The notes under the pieces: model-generated
What the model was told of the DNA's origin: nothing
Databases searched by the model: none
Seen by the model: only the letters and a program-made list of their open reading frames with translations
Shown here: positions 31,865 through 40,201 of the stretch, piece after piece
Layout: each line of letters opens with the position of its first letter
How positions within the stretch are numbered: the first letter of the stretch is position 1
Made by a program: the position numbers and the translations under genes
Assembly (NCBI GenBank): GCA_963851045.1
Contig: CAWKNC010000001.1
Location: 930,001 to 994,000, forward strand
Source: WHSW01 sp963851045
Lineage (GTDB): Bacteria > Actinomycetota > Thermoleophilia > Solirubrobacterales > 70-9
Reading direction: 5' to 3'
Length of the DNA stretch: 64,000 nt

Positions 31865-34278
31865 TGGCACTGACCGAGAGCGGTATCGAGGTCGTCGAGA
31901 CCGACGATGTCGACGGAGCGATTGCGGCGCGCGCCGAGGTGCTGCCGGCGACGTTGCCGGTGCTTCCGCTCAAGGAGGCGGTCGCCTACCCGGACACGCT
32001 TATGCCCCTCGCTGTCGGCCAGGAGCGGTCGATCCGGCTGATCGACGACGTCCTTGCCGGCGGGCGCACGCTCGTGCTCGTTGCCTCCCGGGACTCCGAG
32101 CTCGACGAGCCTGGGCCCGACGACCTCCACGATGTTGGCGTCCTCGCCGTGATCGCGCGGATGCTGAAGGTGCCCGACGGGACGATGCGGGTGCTCGTTC
32201 AGGCGACCGAACGGGTGCGGATCGAGCGCTACGTCTCCGAGGAGCCCTACCTGATCGCCGCGGCCGACGCGCACCCCGACGTCTACGAACCGACCCCCGA
32301 GCTGGAGGCGCTGACACGCAACGTTCAGCGGACCTTCACCGAGATCATCGAGCAGATCCCGTACCTCCCCGAGGAGCTCCAGCTCGCCGTGACGAACGTC
32401 GACGAGCCGTCCGCCCTCACCCACCTGATCGCCGGAGCCCTGCGGATCTCGACCGAGGAAAAGCAGGAGCTGCTCGAGGAGGTCGATGTCGGCAAGCGCA
32501 TGCGCCGTCTCTCGGAGATCCTCGCCCGCGAGCTCGAGGTGATCTCGCTCGGTACCCAGATCCAGTCGCAGGTCGAGTCCGAGATGCAGAAGGGCCAGCG
32601 CGAGTACTACCTGCGCGAGCAGCTCAAGGCGATTCAGCGTGAGCTCGGCGAGGAGGACGAGACGCAGGCCGAGGTCAACGAGCTGCGCGAGCGCATCGAG
32701 GCGGCGGGACTACCGGAGCATGCTCGCAAGGCCGCCGACCGCGAGCTGGCGCGGCTGGAGCGGCTTCCCTCGGCCGCTGCCGAGTACGGGGTCATCCGCA
32801 CCTACCTCGAGTGGATGGTCGACCTGCCCTGGTCCAAGATCACGGACGACAACCTCGACATCAAGCACGCTCGCGAGGTACTCGACGCCGACCACTACGA
32901 CCTCGAGAAGGTCAAGGACCGCATCCTCGAGTACCTGGCGGTGCGCAGCCTCAACCCAGACTCACACGGTCCGATTCTCTGTTTCGCGGGCCCGCCCGGC
33001 GTCGGCAAGACCAGCCTCGGCAAGTCGATCGCACGCGCACTGGGCCGTGAGTTCGAGCGGATCTCGGTGGGCGGTGTCCGCGACGAATCGGAGATTCGCG
33101 GACACCGGCGCACCTACGTCGGGGCGATGCCGGGCACGATCGTGCGCGCGCTGCGCGACGCCGGCTCCAGCAATCCCGTCTTCATGATCGACGAGATCGA
33201 CAAGATGGGTGCCGACTTTCGTGGCGACCCGGCGAGCGCGATGCTCGAGGTCCTCGATCCGGCGCAAAACGATTCGTTTCGCGACCACTACCTCGATATC
33301 CCGATCGATCTCTCGTCGGTGCTGTTCATCGCCACCGCGAACAACCTCGACACCATCCCGGGCCCGCTGCTCGACCGCATGGAGGTGATCCAGCTCGCGG
33401 GCTACACGACCGACGAAAAGCTCCACATCGCCAAGCGCTATCTGGTCGCCCGCCAGCTCGCCGAGAACGGCCTCAGGGCGTCGCAGGTCGGCTTTTCAGA
33501 CGCGGGGTTGCGGGCGATCATCGAGGAGTACACCCGTGAGGCGGGCGTGCGCGGGCTCGAGCGCGAGATCGGCACGGTCTGTCGCAAGATCGCCCGCGAC
33601 TTTGCCGAGGCGCGTGGCTCACGCAAGAAGTCGAAGCCGAAGAAGCAGTCGATCTCGGCCAAGCGCGTTCGCGAGCTGCTCGGCCGTCGTCGCGTCTTCT
33701 CCGAGAGCCGCCGTCGCACCAAGGATCCTGGCGTCGCCACCGGGCTCGCCTGGACGCCCGTGGGCGGTGAGGTTCTGTTCATCGAGGCGACGGCGATGCC
33801 GGGCTCAGGACGTCTGACGATCACCGGACAACTGGGCGAGGTGATGCGAGAGTCGGCGCAGGCGGCGCTCTCGTGGGTGCGCGGCCACGAGCGCCTGGTC
33901 AACCCCGATCTTCCCGACAGCTGGTTCTCAGAGCACGACATCCATATCCATGTTCCGGCGGGGGCCGTTCCCAAGGACGGGCCGTCAGCCGGCGTCGCGA
34001 TGGCTACGGCGCTGAGCTCTCTCGTCAGCGGCCGACCTGTGCGAAGCGAGGTGGCGATGACCGGTGAGATCACCCTCACCGGCCAGGTACTGCCCGTCGG
34101 CGGGCTCAAGGAGAAATCACTTGCCGCTCAGCGAGCGGGAATCAAGCGCGTGATCGTCCCCGACCGCAACGAGGGAGAGATCCTCGAGATCCCCGAGCAC
34201 GAGCGCGCCGAACTCGAGTTCATTTACGTCGACCGCATCGAGAGCGCGCTCGCGATAGCGATCGGCGAGTTCGGGTAG
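31864..34278 (+). CDS. lon: ATP-dependent protease La
   Basis: An 804-residue LonA protease. The N-terminal substrate domain covers about 20-230 and a coiled coil about 230-300. The AAA+ module has Walker A GPPGVGKTSLGKS and Walker B VFMIDEIDKMG. The protease domain has the Ser in KDGPSAGVAMA and the Lys in GGLKEKSLAAQRAGIKRVIV. A basic insert (SRKKSKPKKQSISAKRVREL) sits between them. It degrades misfolded and short-lived proteins in the cytoplasm. ATG at 31864 overlaps the Hsp20 stop. The length is normal. Confidence 0.97.
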   Translation: MALTESGIEVVETDDVDGAIAARAEVLPATLPVLPLKEAVAYPDTLMPLAVGQERSIRLIDDVLAGGRTLVLVASRDSELDEPGPDDLHDVGVLAVIARMLKVPDGTMRVLVQATERVRIERYVSEEPYLIAAADAHPDVYEPTPELEALTRNVQRTFTEIIEQIPYLPEELQLAVTNVDEPSALTHLIAGALRISTEEKQELLEEVDVGKRMRRLSEILARELEVISLGTQIQSQVESEMQKGQREYYLREQLKAIQRELGEEDETQAEVNELRERIEAAGLPEHARKAADRELARLERLPSAAAEYGVIRTYLEWMVDLPWSKITDDNLDIKHAREVLDADHYDLEKVKDRILEYLAVRSLNPDSHGPILCFAGPPGVGKTSLGKSIARALGREFERISVGGVRDESEIRGHRRTYVGAMPGTIVRALRDAGSSNPVFMIDEIDKMGADFRGDPASAMLEVLDPAQNDSFRDHYLDIPIDLSSVLFIATANNLDTIPGPLLDRMEVIQLAGYTTDEKLHIAKRYLVARQLAENGLRASQVGFSDAGLRAIIEEYTREAGVRGLEREIGTVCRKIARDFAEARGSRKKSKPKKQSISAKRVRELLGRRRVFSESRRRTKDPGVATGLAWTPVGGEVLFIEATAMPGSGRLTITGQLGEVMRESAQAALSWVRGHERLVNPDLPDSWFSEHDIHIHVPAGAVPKDGPSAGVAMATALSSLVSGRPVRSEVAMTGEITLTGQVLPVGGLKEKSLAAQRAGIKRVIVPDRNEGEILEIPEHERAELEFIYVDRIESALAIAIGEFG

Positions 34279-34347
34279 TCATCGTGAACCTGGGTACGGG
34301 TATATCCTGACCACGCTGACTCGAGACTTCTAAGGAGAGGGAAACCG

Positions 34348-34782
34348 ATGGCGAAGAGCAAGGCGAAGCGCGCCCGCAGTGCGGTGGGCACCGTCACCGA
34401 CAACGACTACGTGAAGCGTTTGGTCGAGGACGAGGATCTGCGCGACAGCATCCGTGACGCCTTCGAGGCGGCTCGCGACGCCTACGAACGGCTCTCGTCC
34501 AACGGCAGCGTGCTTGACGCGGCGATCGACGACAAGAAGGTTCACCGCGACGTCAAGGAGGCCGCCGAGAACCTTCGCGAGGCGTCCAACCGCCTGCGCG
34601 GCAAGGAGAAGGAGAGCCACCTCGGCCGCTACCTGCTCATCGCTTTTGCCGGCGCGATTCTCGCGCTCGTCATCAGCGAGGACCTGCGCAAGGCCCTCCT
34701 CGACAAGGTGTTCGGTGCCGAGGAGGAGTTCGAGTACACCTCGACGACCACCCCGTCACCAGCGCCCTCGGCAGCCGAGTAA
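34348..34782 (+). CDS. Small single-pass membrane protein of unknown function
   Basis: A 144-residue protein with a charged helical N-terminal two-thirds (VKRLVEDEDLRDSIRDAFEA, then VHRDVKEAAENLREASNRLR), one transmembrane helix (about 95-113, LLIAFAGAILALVI) and a Thr/Ser/Pro-rich tail. AAGGAGAGGG lies just before ATG at 34348, and TATATC at 34301-34306 could be a -10 box. The helical part suggests a coiled-coil or apolipoprotein-like domain. I recognise no family. It follows lon but has its own 69-bp leader. Confidence 0.7.
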   Translation: MAKSKAKRARSAVGTVTDNDYVKRLVEDEDLRDSIRDAFEAARDAYERLSSNGSVLDAAIDDKKVHRDVKEAAENLREASNRLRGKEKESHLGRYLLIAFAGAILALVISEDLRKALLDKVFGAEEEFEYTSTTTPSPAPSAAE

Positions 34783-34838
34783 CCGCGTAGGCTCCTGCGT
34801 CTCGTCCAAACGCAAGGGGAACGAAAGCGGAGGTAGGG

Positions 34839-35318
34839 ATGCGAATCAAGCGCATGGCTGCGCTCACGGCTGTTGCCGGGTCGCTGCTGCTTGCAACGGG
34901 CTGTGGCGACGACGATGAGGACACCGGGTCGGCATCGACGGAGACGTCAACGAGCACCGAGGAAACGGCGGACACATCCGAGGTCACGGTGACCGCGACT
35001 GAGTACGACTTCGAGCTCTCGGCCACGCCGAATGCCGACACGCAGGAGGTCGTCTTCGACAACGCCGGCGAGGAGTTCCACGTGATGATCTTCGCCAAGA
35101 TCAACGAGGGCTTCACCGTCGAAGAGGCGATCAAGCTCCAAGGTGAGAAGGGCTCAGCTGAAGTCGTCGCCGAGGCCGAGGCAGCTCCCGGAGAGACCAA
35201 GACCGCGAAGGTCAAGGGTCCCCTCGAGTCCGGCGAGTACGCGATGCTCTGCCCGATTGAGAGCAAGGACGGACCGCATTACGAGCTCGGCCAGCTCGAG
35301 GAATTTCCGATCGAGTAG
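34839..35318 (+). CDS. Cupredoxin-like lipoprotein
   Basis: A 159-residue protein with a lipobox LLATGC (Cys22) and an acidic Thr/Ser linker, so it is likely anchored to the outer face of the membrane. The mature part (about 48-159) has the beta pattern of cupredoxins: VTVTATEYDFELSATPNADT, then GEEFHVMIFAK. The last stretch, YAMLCPIESKDGPHYELGQL, holds a Cys and a His. With the His of EEFH these could form a type 1 copper site, though the Cys-His spacing is longer than in plastocyanin. Metal binding is therefore uncertain. It converges with the next gene with a 1-bp gap. Confidence 0.7.
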   Translation: MRIKRMAALTAVAGSLLLATGCGDDDEDTGSASTETSTSTEETADTSEVTVTATEYDFELSATPNADTQEVVFDNAGEEFHVMIFAKINEGFTVEEAIKLQGEKGSAEVVAEAEAAPGETKTAKVKGPLESGEYAMLCPIESKDGPHYELGQLEEFPIE

Positions 35319-35319
35319 G

Positions 35320-36621
35320 TCAGGCGAGCCTGGTGGGCCTCGGCGGGAAGATCTTGCCGAGGCGCATCAGGTTGCGTAGGGATCCGCGGGGTCGGATCCG
35401 TCGGCGCAGCAGCATCCGGCGCGGATCCTCGCCGCGAATCGACACCGCGATCCAGTCCGCCCAGCTCGTCTGCAGCGTGAGATCGGGGCTCGGAGCGTGC
35501 CCTGGCCGTGCGGCGGTCGAGCCGTTGGCGACCTCCACATGCCACGGATCGGCATCGAGGAAGTCCCACTGAATCGTCATCGGCTTGGCGCCCGAGTCGT
35601 TGGCGTGCCCCTGAGCGACGCGCGCGATCAGATCGAAGAAGAGCTCTTGGATCTCCGGCGACGCCTGCGGCGGCCCGTTTGGCTCGCCCATCACGCCGGC
35701 CTGCATCAGCTTGATCTGGCGCGCGGCGATCTCCTCGTACGGAAGTGAGAAGTCGATAGGCAAGACGCCCGGCATCTCCTCGATCGGGTATCCGGTAGCG
35801 CGCCACTTCGTCTGCACCGAGCGCAGTCCGAAGGCGAAGATGTCCTCCATCTCGAAGCCGTAGCAACGCGTGTACTCGAGATCCCAGTTCGGCGGTGTGA
35901 AGACACCAAGTGAGTGGGGCATCACCTCGCGCAGGAGCTCGGCGACCGCCTGCTTGCACTCCTCCGACTCGGCGAAGCACTCCGAGAGCACCTTGACGCC
36001 AAAGCCGATGTGGCGCTGCTCGTCGCGCGAGACGTTGGCCATGCCCTCGCTGAAGCCGGGCATCGCACCGGACTTGATGAAGAAGTCCTCGATGTAGTGC
36101 TGGCCGGGCTGCGCCAGGGTCGACTCGACGACCATGTGGTAGAGCGCGATGGCTCGGGCGAAGTTGGGCAGCGAGCGATCGCGGCGCAGATCGTCGGCCA
36201 TCCGGTCGAGCCGTCCGAAGACCTCGCGATAGCTCGAGTTGAGCTGCGGCAGGGTGTACGCGAGCGTTGAAGCGATGCTGTCGCCGACGCCAACGACCTC
36301 CTTGAAGAAGCGATGAAAGAAGACCGCGTGGCGGGCCTCGTCGACCTGCTGCGTCGCGAGGAAGTACTTCTGCTCCTCCTTAGGCGCCGCGTCGATGTAG
36401 GGGGAGAGGTTGTCGGCGACGGAGTCCTCGCCGAACAAGAACATCGAGTAAATCCACAGAGCCGACTTGCGCTGGATCTCGCTGAGCGCATCCCAGCCAG
36501 CGCGATCGCCGCTCATGTCGATCGAGGTCGCCTCCCAGTTCGACTGCTCCCAGCGCTGATACAGGTCCGCGTACGTGATCCCATCCGCCGCCTTGATCCC
36601 GTCCTTCTGGGCAACGCTCAT
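35320..36621 (-). CDS. R2-like diiron protein fused to an SCP2-like domain
   Basis: A 433-residue protein from ATG at 36621, supported by GGAGGAAG just upstream; a GTG at 36633 would include that site. Residues 15-290 form a ribonucleotide reductase R2-like ferritin fold with the full diiron set: E65 (LFGEDSVAD), E95-x2-H98 (DEARHAVFF), E166 (VVESTLAQ) and E201-x2-H204 (DEQRHIGFG). Residues about 340-433 (MTIQWDFLDADPWHVEVANG and TLQTSWADWIAVSIRG) look like an SCP2/sterol-carrier domain. No RNR large subunit lies nearby. A lipid-acting oxidase, as proposed for R2lox, is more likely than nucleotide reduction. Confidence 0.8.
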   Translation of the reverse strand: MSVAQKDGIKAADGITYADLYQRWEQSNWEATSIDMSGDRAGWDALSEIQRKSALWIYSMFLFGEDSVADNLSPYIDAAPKEEQKYFLATQQVDEARHAVFFHRFFKEVVGVGDSIASTLAYTLPQLNSSYREVFGRLDRMADDLRRDRSLPNFARAIALYHMVVESTLAQPGQHYIEDFFIKSGAMPGFSEGMANVSRDEQRHIGFGVKVLSECFAESEECKQAVAELLREVMPHSLGVFTPPNWDLEYTRCYGFEMEDIFAFGLRSVQTKWRATGYPIEEMPGVLPIDFSLPYEEIAARQIKLMQAGVMGEPNGPPQASPEIQELFFDLIARVAQGHANDSGAKPMTIQWDFLDADPWHVEVANGSTAARPGHAPSPDLTLQTSWADWIAVSIRGEDPRRMLLRRRIRPRGSLRNLMRLGKIFPPRPTRLA

Positions 36622-36688
36622 CGCTTCCTCCACTCGTGGGGACCGTTACACCGTTTGATGTCGAGTTATATCCCCGCGGCGGGACGGG

Positions 36689-36726
36689 AGCGAGCCATGT
36701 GTGCGCGACGTCACACATGGCTCGCT
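36689..36726. terminator. 15-bp perfect stem between methyltransferase and R2-like genes
   Basis: AGCGAGCCATGTGTG (36689-36703) pairs with CACACATGGCTCGCT (36712-36726) around an 8-nt loop. It lies 15 nt after the methyltransferase stop on the minus strand and upstream of the R2-like gene. No T run follows in the minus direction. It could equally be a regulator-binding palindrome for the R2-like gene. Confidence 0.5.
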
Positions 36727-36740
36727 TTGCTCTGGAAGCG

Positions 36741-37565
36741 CTAGCCGCGCGTACCGACGGCCAGCAGGTACTCCTGCTCGAAGCGGGCCTTTTCGTCTGA
36801 GCCCAGATTCCACTCGTCGCAGAACGCGTAGACGGCCCGCTTGAACTCGTCGCCCTTTCCGTCATTAGCGGCGTTCTTTCCCGCGACTATTGAGGGGCCG
36901 TAGTAGCCCATGAAGTGATCCCCGTAATCGTGGGGCTTCTCAAACGCCGTGACCTCGAGAACATCACGGTCGAGCGTCGACCAGTCGACGCGGTCGCCGG
37001 TGAGCTCCTTCAGGTGCTCCTCGTTCCCCCACAGCGGCGGCGGCTGCGCACCGGGCGGAGGTGGCGGCGCGAAGGGGCCCATTGTCCTGAACAACGCTCC
37101 GATCATGCCCTCGGGCGTCCAGTTGAGCATCCCTATCGTGCCGCCAGGGCGACAGACGCGGATCAGCTCGTCCGCGACCGCCTGGTGGTGCGGGGCAAAC
37201 ATCGCGCCGATGGACGAGAAGACCACGTCGAACGACTCATCGTCGAACGGCAGGTTCTCGGCGTCGGCCTCGACCCAATCGAGCTCGACGCCCTCGTCCT
37301 TGGCGCGAGCGCGGCCGGCTTCGAAGAGCTCGGGCGTGAGGTCGCTCGCCGTCACGCTGGCGCCGGTCTGAGCCGCCGGAATCGAGGCGTTTCCGGTGCC
37401 GCATGCCACGTCGAGCACCTGGTCGCCCGCCTTGACGCCGCACGCCTCCACCAGCCGCGGGCCGAGCGGCAATAGGAACGTGCGGACCATCTCGGGATAG
37501 TCACCGGAGGCCCACATCTTTCGGTGGCGCTGCTTGAGCTCTGTGTCCTGCGTGGTTGCGTTCAT
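36741..37565 (-). CDS. Class I SAM-dependent methyltransferase
   Basis: A 274-residue methyltransferase; ATG at 37565 has GAGGAGG upstream within the preceding gene. Motif I is VLDVACGTGNASIPAA, the acidic loop is VEADAENLPFDDESFDVVFS, and VCRPGGTIGMLNWTPEG follows. The pattern resembles UbiE/MenG-like enzymes acting on small molecules. The acceptor is unknown. It begins one base after the stop of the second NHL protein gene, so it is the third gene of the NHL-NHL-methyltransferase operon. Why a cytoplasmic methyltransferase is paired with secreted propellers is unclear. Confidence 0.9.
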   Translation of the reverse strand: MNATTQDTELKQRHRKMWASGDYPEMVRTFLLPLGPRLVEACGVKAGDQVLDVACGTGNASIPAAQTGASVTASDLTPELFEAGRARAKDEGVELDWVEADAENLPFDDESFDVVFSSIGAMFAPHHQAVADELIRVCRPGGTIGMLNWTPEGMIGALFRTMGPFAPPPPPGAQPPPLWGNEEHLKELTGDRVDWSTLDRDVLEVTAFEKPHDYGDHFMGYYGPSIVAGKNAANDGKGDEFKRAVYAFCDEWNLGSDEKARFEQEYLLAVGTRG

Positions 37566-37566
37566 G

Positions 37567-38859
37567 TCAGCCTCCTCGGCTCTTGTTTCGAACAACCCGC
37601 CAGCGTGTCTGTGCGGGAGTAGTGTCGACGTTTCCGGCGCCGTCTGTCGCTTGGACCCGAAGCCGGTGCCAGCCGGGTCGCATGCGCTTGAGCTTCAGTG
37701 GCGAGGTGCACGGTGCGAGCGGCTTGGCGTCGAGCGCGCACTCGAACGTCGAGCCTTGCTCGCTCGAAGAGAAGCTGATCTTCGCCCTGCGCTTCGGCAG
37801 CTTTCGCTTCGGCGCCCTGTCGATCGAGGTCTCGGGCGCGATCGTGTCGAGCAGCGGGACGTCGTCCGGCGGCGCCGTGGGCTCGGGGGGCGGCGGGCTG
37901 GTGCAGGGTGGTTCGGCATTGCCTGGCTCACCGAATTTCTGGATTCGGTGATTGTCGCGTTCGGTGACGTACACGTTGGCGCGACAGTCGGTGGCGATGC
38001 CCTCCGGGTAGCTGAACTGGCCGTCGCCCGTGCCCTGGCTCCCCCACTTGTCGAGGAAGACGCCGCTGGAGCTGAACTTCTGGATCCGGTGGTTGTAGGT
38101 GTCGGCGACGTAGACATTGTCGGCGGCGTCGATGGCGATGCCGCTGGGGTGTTCGAACTGGCCGTCGCCCGTGCCGAGGCCGCCCCATTCGGAAATGAAG
38201 GCACCGCTGGAGCTGTATTTCTGGACTCGGTTGTTGCCGGTGTCGGCGACGTAGACATTTCCGGCGGCGTCGGTAGCGATACCGCCGGGGGTGCTGAACT
38301 GGTCGCGGCCGGCGCCAAAGCCCCCCCACTTGGCGAGAAAGACGCCGCTGGAGCTGAACTTCTGGATCCGGTGGTTGGAGGTGTCAGCGACGTAGACGTT
38401 GCCCGCGGCATCGGTGGCGATACCGCCGGGGTTGTTGAACTGGCCGTCGCCCTGGCCAACGCTCCCCCATTTGGTGAGGAAGGCGCCGCTCGAGCTGAAC
38501 TTCTGGATTCGGCGGTTGGCGGTATCGGCGACGTAGACGTTGCCCGCGGCGTCGGTAGCGATGCCGCGTGCGAAGTTGAGATGGCCATCGCCCGTGCCCC
38601 CGCCACCCCAGCTTGCGAGGAAGGCGCCGGTGGAGCTGAAGCTCTGGACCCTGTAGTTGACGGTGTCCGCAACGTGGACGGTGCCGGCGTCGTCGGTGGC
38701 GATGCCGACGGGGTTGTGGAACTGGCCATCGGCGGCGCCAAAGCTCCCCCATTTCGCGATGAGTCCGAACGCCTGGGCCTGCGAGATTGGGGCAATCGCC
38801 GCGAGCGCGAGGGTCGCCGTGGTGATCGCGAGCGCTCGGATCGTCTGCCTCTTCGTCAT
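37567..38859 (-). CDS. Secreted six-bladed NHL-repeat beta-propeller protein (second copy)
   Basis: A 430-residue protein with a signal peptide (ALAITTATLALAAIAPISQA). Residues about 33-314 hold six NHL repeats of about 47 residues each, with the consensus WGSxGxGDGQFNxPxGIA-TDAAGNVYVADTxNHRIQKFS, enough to close a six-bladed propeller. A Pro-rich linker follows, then a C-terminal domain (PETSIDRAPKRKLP, SFSSSEQGSTFECALD, VQATDGAGNVDTTPAQTRW) of the Ig-like type common in secreted actinobacterial proteins. The N-terminal gene of the pair lies 31 bp upstream. The propeller probably binds a ligand or protein outside the cell. The target is unknown. Confidence 0.88.
   Translation of the reverse strand: MTKRQTIRALAITTATLALAAIAPISQAQAFGLIAKWGSFGAADGQFHNPVGIATDDAGTVHVADTVNYRVQSFSSTGAFLASWGGGGTGDGHLNFARGIATDAAGNVYVADTANRRIQKFSSSGAFLTKWGSVGQGDGQFNNPGGIATDAAGNVYVADTSNHRIQKFSSSGVFLAKWGGFGAGRDQFSTPGGIATDAAGNVYVADTGNNRVQKYSSSGAFISEWGGLGTGDGQFEHPSGIAIDAADNVYVADTYNHRIQKFSSSGVFLDKWGSQGTGDGQFSYPEGIATDCRANVYVTERDNHRIQKFGEPGNAEPPCTSPPPPEPTAPPDDVPLLDTIAPETSIDRAPKRKLPKRRAKISFSSSEQGSTFECALDAKPLAPCTSPLKLKRMRPGWHRLRVQATDGAGNVDTTPAQTRWRVVRNKSRGG
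37918..38763 (-). repeat. Six 141-bp coding repeats (NHL blades)
   Basis: Each blade is encoded by about 141 bp with strongly conserved blocks such as GCGACGTAGACGTTGCC and GGTGGCGAT on the plus strand. The nucleotide similarity between blades indicates expansion or gene conversion within the gene. Confidence 0.8.
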
Positions 38860-38890
38860 TTAGAACGCCTCCCTCTCATCAGCGGAAGCC

Positions 38891-40201
38891 CTACGGCTTC
38901 AGCTTCACCTTCGCCGCGTCCGCAGCGCTCTGGCCGGCGGCGGTTGCGCTTGCGGTCAGCTTTGCTCGCCCGCGCTTGTCCTCGATCTTTCCCAGCAGCT
39001 TCGGCCTGACTGTCAGCTTGATCGGGGTCGCGACGTTTGCCGGCAGCACGGCGCTCGCGAGCCTCGAGGAGAACCGCCTTCCGGCCCTGCCGCTCGCCCG
39101 CACATCCACCGTGCAGGCGACCGAGCAGCTCGCCCTCGCCTTCAGGCGCTCGGTCTCCTGCTTGCGCTTCGCCGTGAGCTCGAGCGTCAGCTCGGGCGAC
39201 GGAGCCTCGGGCGTGGGCTCGGGTGGGGGTTCGGGTGCGGGGGGCTCGAGAGGCGGCGGGTTCGGGCACGGCGGCGCCGCGGCGCCGGGCTCGCCAAATT
39301 TCTGGATCCGGTGGTTGTTGCGGTCGGCGACGTAGACGTTGCCGCGGCAGTCGGTGGCAATGCCCCTCGGAAAGCTGAACTGGCCGTCGCCGGCGCCCTG
39401 GCTTCCCCACGTGGCGAGGAAGGTGCCGGTGGGGGTGAACTTCTGAACCCGGTGGTTGCTGGCGACGTAGACGTCGCCGGCGGCGTCGGTGGCGACGGCG
39501 AAGGGGTAGTCGAACTGCCCGTCGCCCGTGCCCTGGCTTCCCCACTTGGCGAGGAATTCACCGGTGGCGGTGAACTTCTGAATCCGGTGGTTGAAGGTGT
39601 CGGCGACGTAGACGTTGCCGGCGGCGTCGGTGGCGATGCTGTTGGGGCCGCTGAACTGGCCGTCCGCACTGCCCCCGCTGCCCCACTTGGCGAGGAAGTC
39701 CCCGGTCGAGCTGAACTTCTGGATCCGAGGGGTGAGGGCGTCGGCGACGTAGACGTTGCCGGCGGCGTCGGTGGCGACGGCCTGAGGTTTCTGAAGCTGG
39801 CCATCGCCCGGGCCCTGGCTCCCCCACTTGGTGAGGAAGGCGCCGCTCGAGCTGAACTTCTGAATCCGGTCGTTGTCCGTGTCGGCGACGTAGACGTTGC
39901 CGGCGGCGTCGGTGGCGATGCCTCGGGGAAGGTTGAACTGGCCATCGGCGGTGCCATTGCTGCCCCACTTGACGAGAAGGCCCCCGGTCGAGGTGAACTT
40001 CTTGACCCGGCTGTTGTTGGTGTCAGCGACGTAGACGTGGCCCGCGGCGTCGGTGGTGACGCCGGTGGGCTGGTCGAACTCAAACGGGCCGGTGCCGAAG
40101 CTCCCCCACTGGGTGAGGAAGCCGAACGCCTGCGCTTGTGCCGGCGCGGCGATCGCCGCGAGCACGACCGTCGCGATGGCGATCGCGAGGGCGCGAGTCA
40201 T
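38891..40201 (-). CDS. Secreted six-bladed NHL-repeat beta-propeller protein (first copy)
   Basis: A 436-residue paralog of the following gene. The signal peptide is AIAIATVVLAAIAAPAQAQA. Six NHL blades occupy residues about 29-308; the fifth is two residues shorter and lacks the ADT of the consensus (DVYVASNHRVQKF). The third blade has ADALTPRIQKF in place of ADTxNHRIQKF. After a Pro-rich linker the C-terminus (about 335-436; ASCSVACTVDVRASGRAGRR) is a different, all-beta domain from that of the second copy. It is first in the operon. Upstream lies a 303-bp non-coding stretch with an 18-bp palindrome. Confidence 0.88.
   Translation of the reverse strand: MTRALAIAIATVVLAAIAAPAQAQAFGFLTQWGSFGTGPFEFDQPTGVTTDAAGHVYVADTNNSRVKKFTSTGGLLVKWGSNGTADGQFNLPRGIATDAAGNVYVADTDNDRIQKFSSSGAFLTKWGSQGPGDGQLQKPQAVATDAAGNVYVADALTPRIQKFSSTGDFLAKWGSGGSADGQFSGPNSIATDAAGNVYVADTFNHRIQKFTATGEFLAKWGSQGTGDGQFDYPFAVATDAAGDVYVASNHRVQKFTPTGTFLATWGSQGAGDGQFSFPRGIATDCRGNVYVADRNNHRIQKFGEPGAAAPPCPNPPPLEPPAPEPPPEPTPEAPSPELTLELTAKRKQETERLKARASCSVACTVDVRASGRAGRRFSSRLASAVLPANVATPIKLTVRPKLLGKIEDKRGRAKLTASATAAGQSAADAAKVKLKP
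39278..40117 (-). repeat. Six coding repeats of about 141 bp (NHL blades)
   Basis: Five blades of 47 codons and one of 45 codons share long nucleotide blocks with each other and with the neighbouring gene's array at 37918-38763. Recombination between the two arrays is possible. Confidence 0.8.

Noticed and set aside
37534..39009. 491-codon open frame on the plus strand
   Set aside because: Mirror of the NHL repeat array and its linker; no start signal or recognizable domain.
37918..40117. Regular repeats of about 141 bp as a CRISPR-like or satellite array
   Set aside because: The repeats are in frame and encode NHL blades; units are too long for CRISPR and have no spacers.
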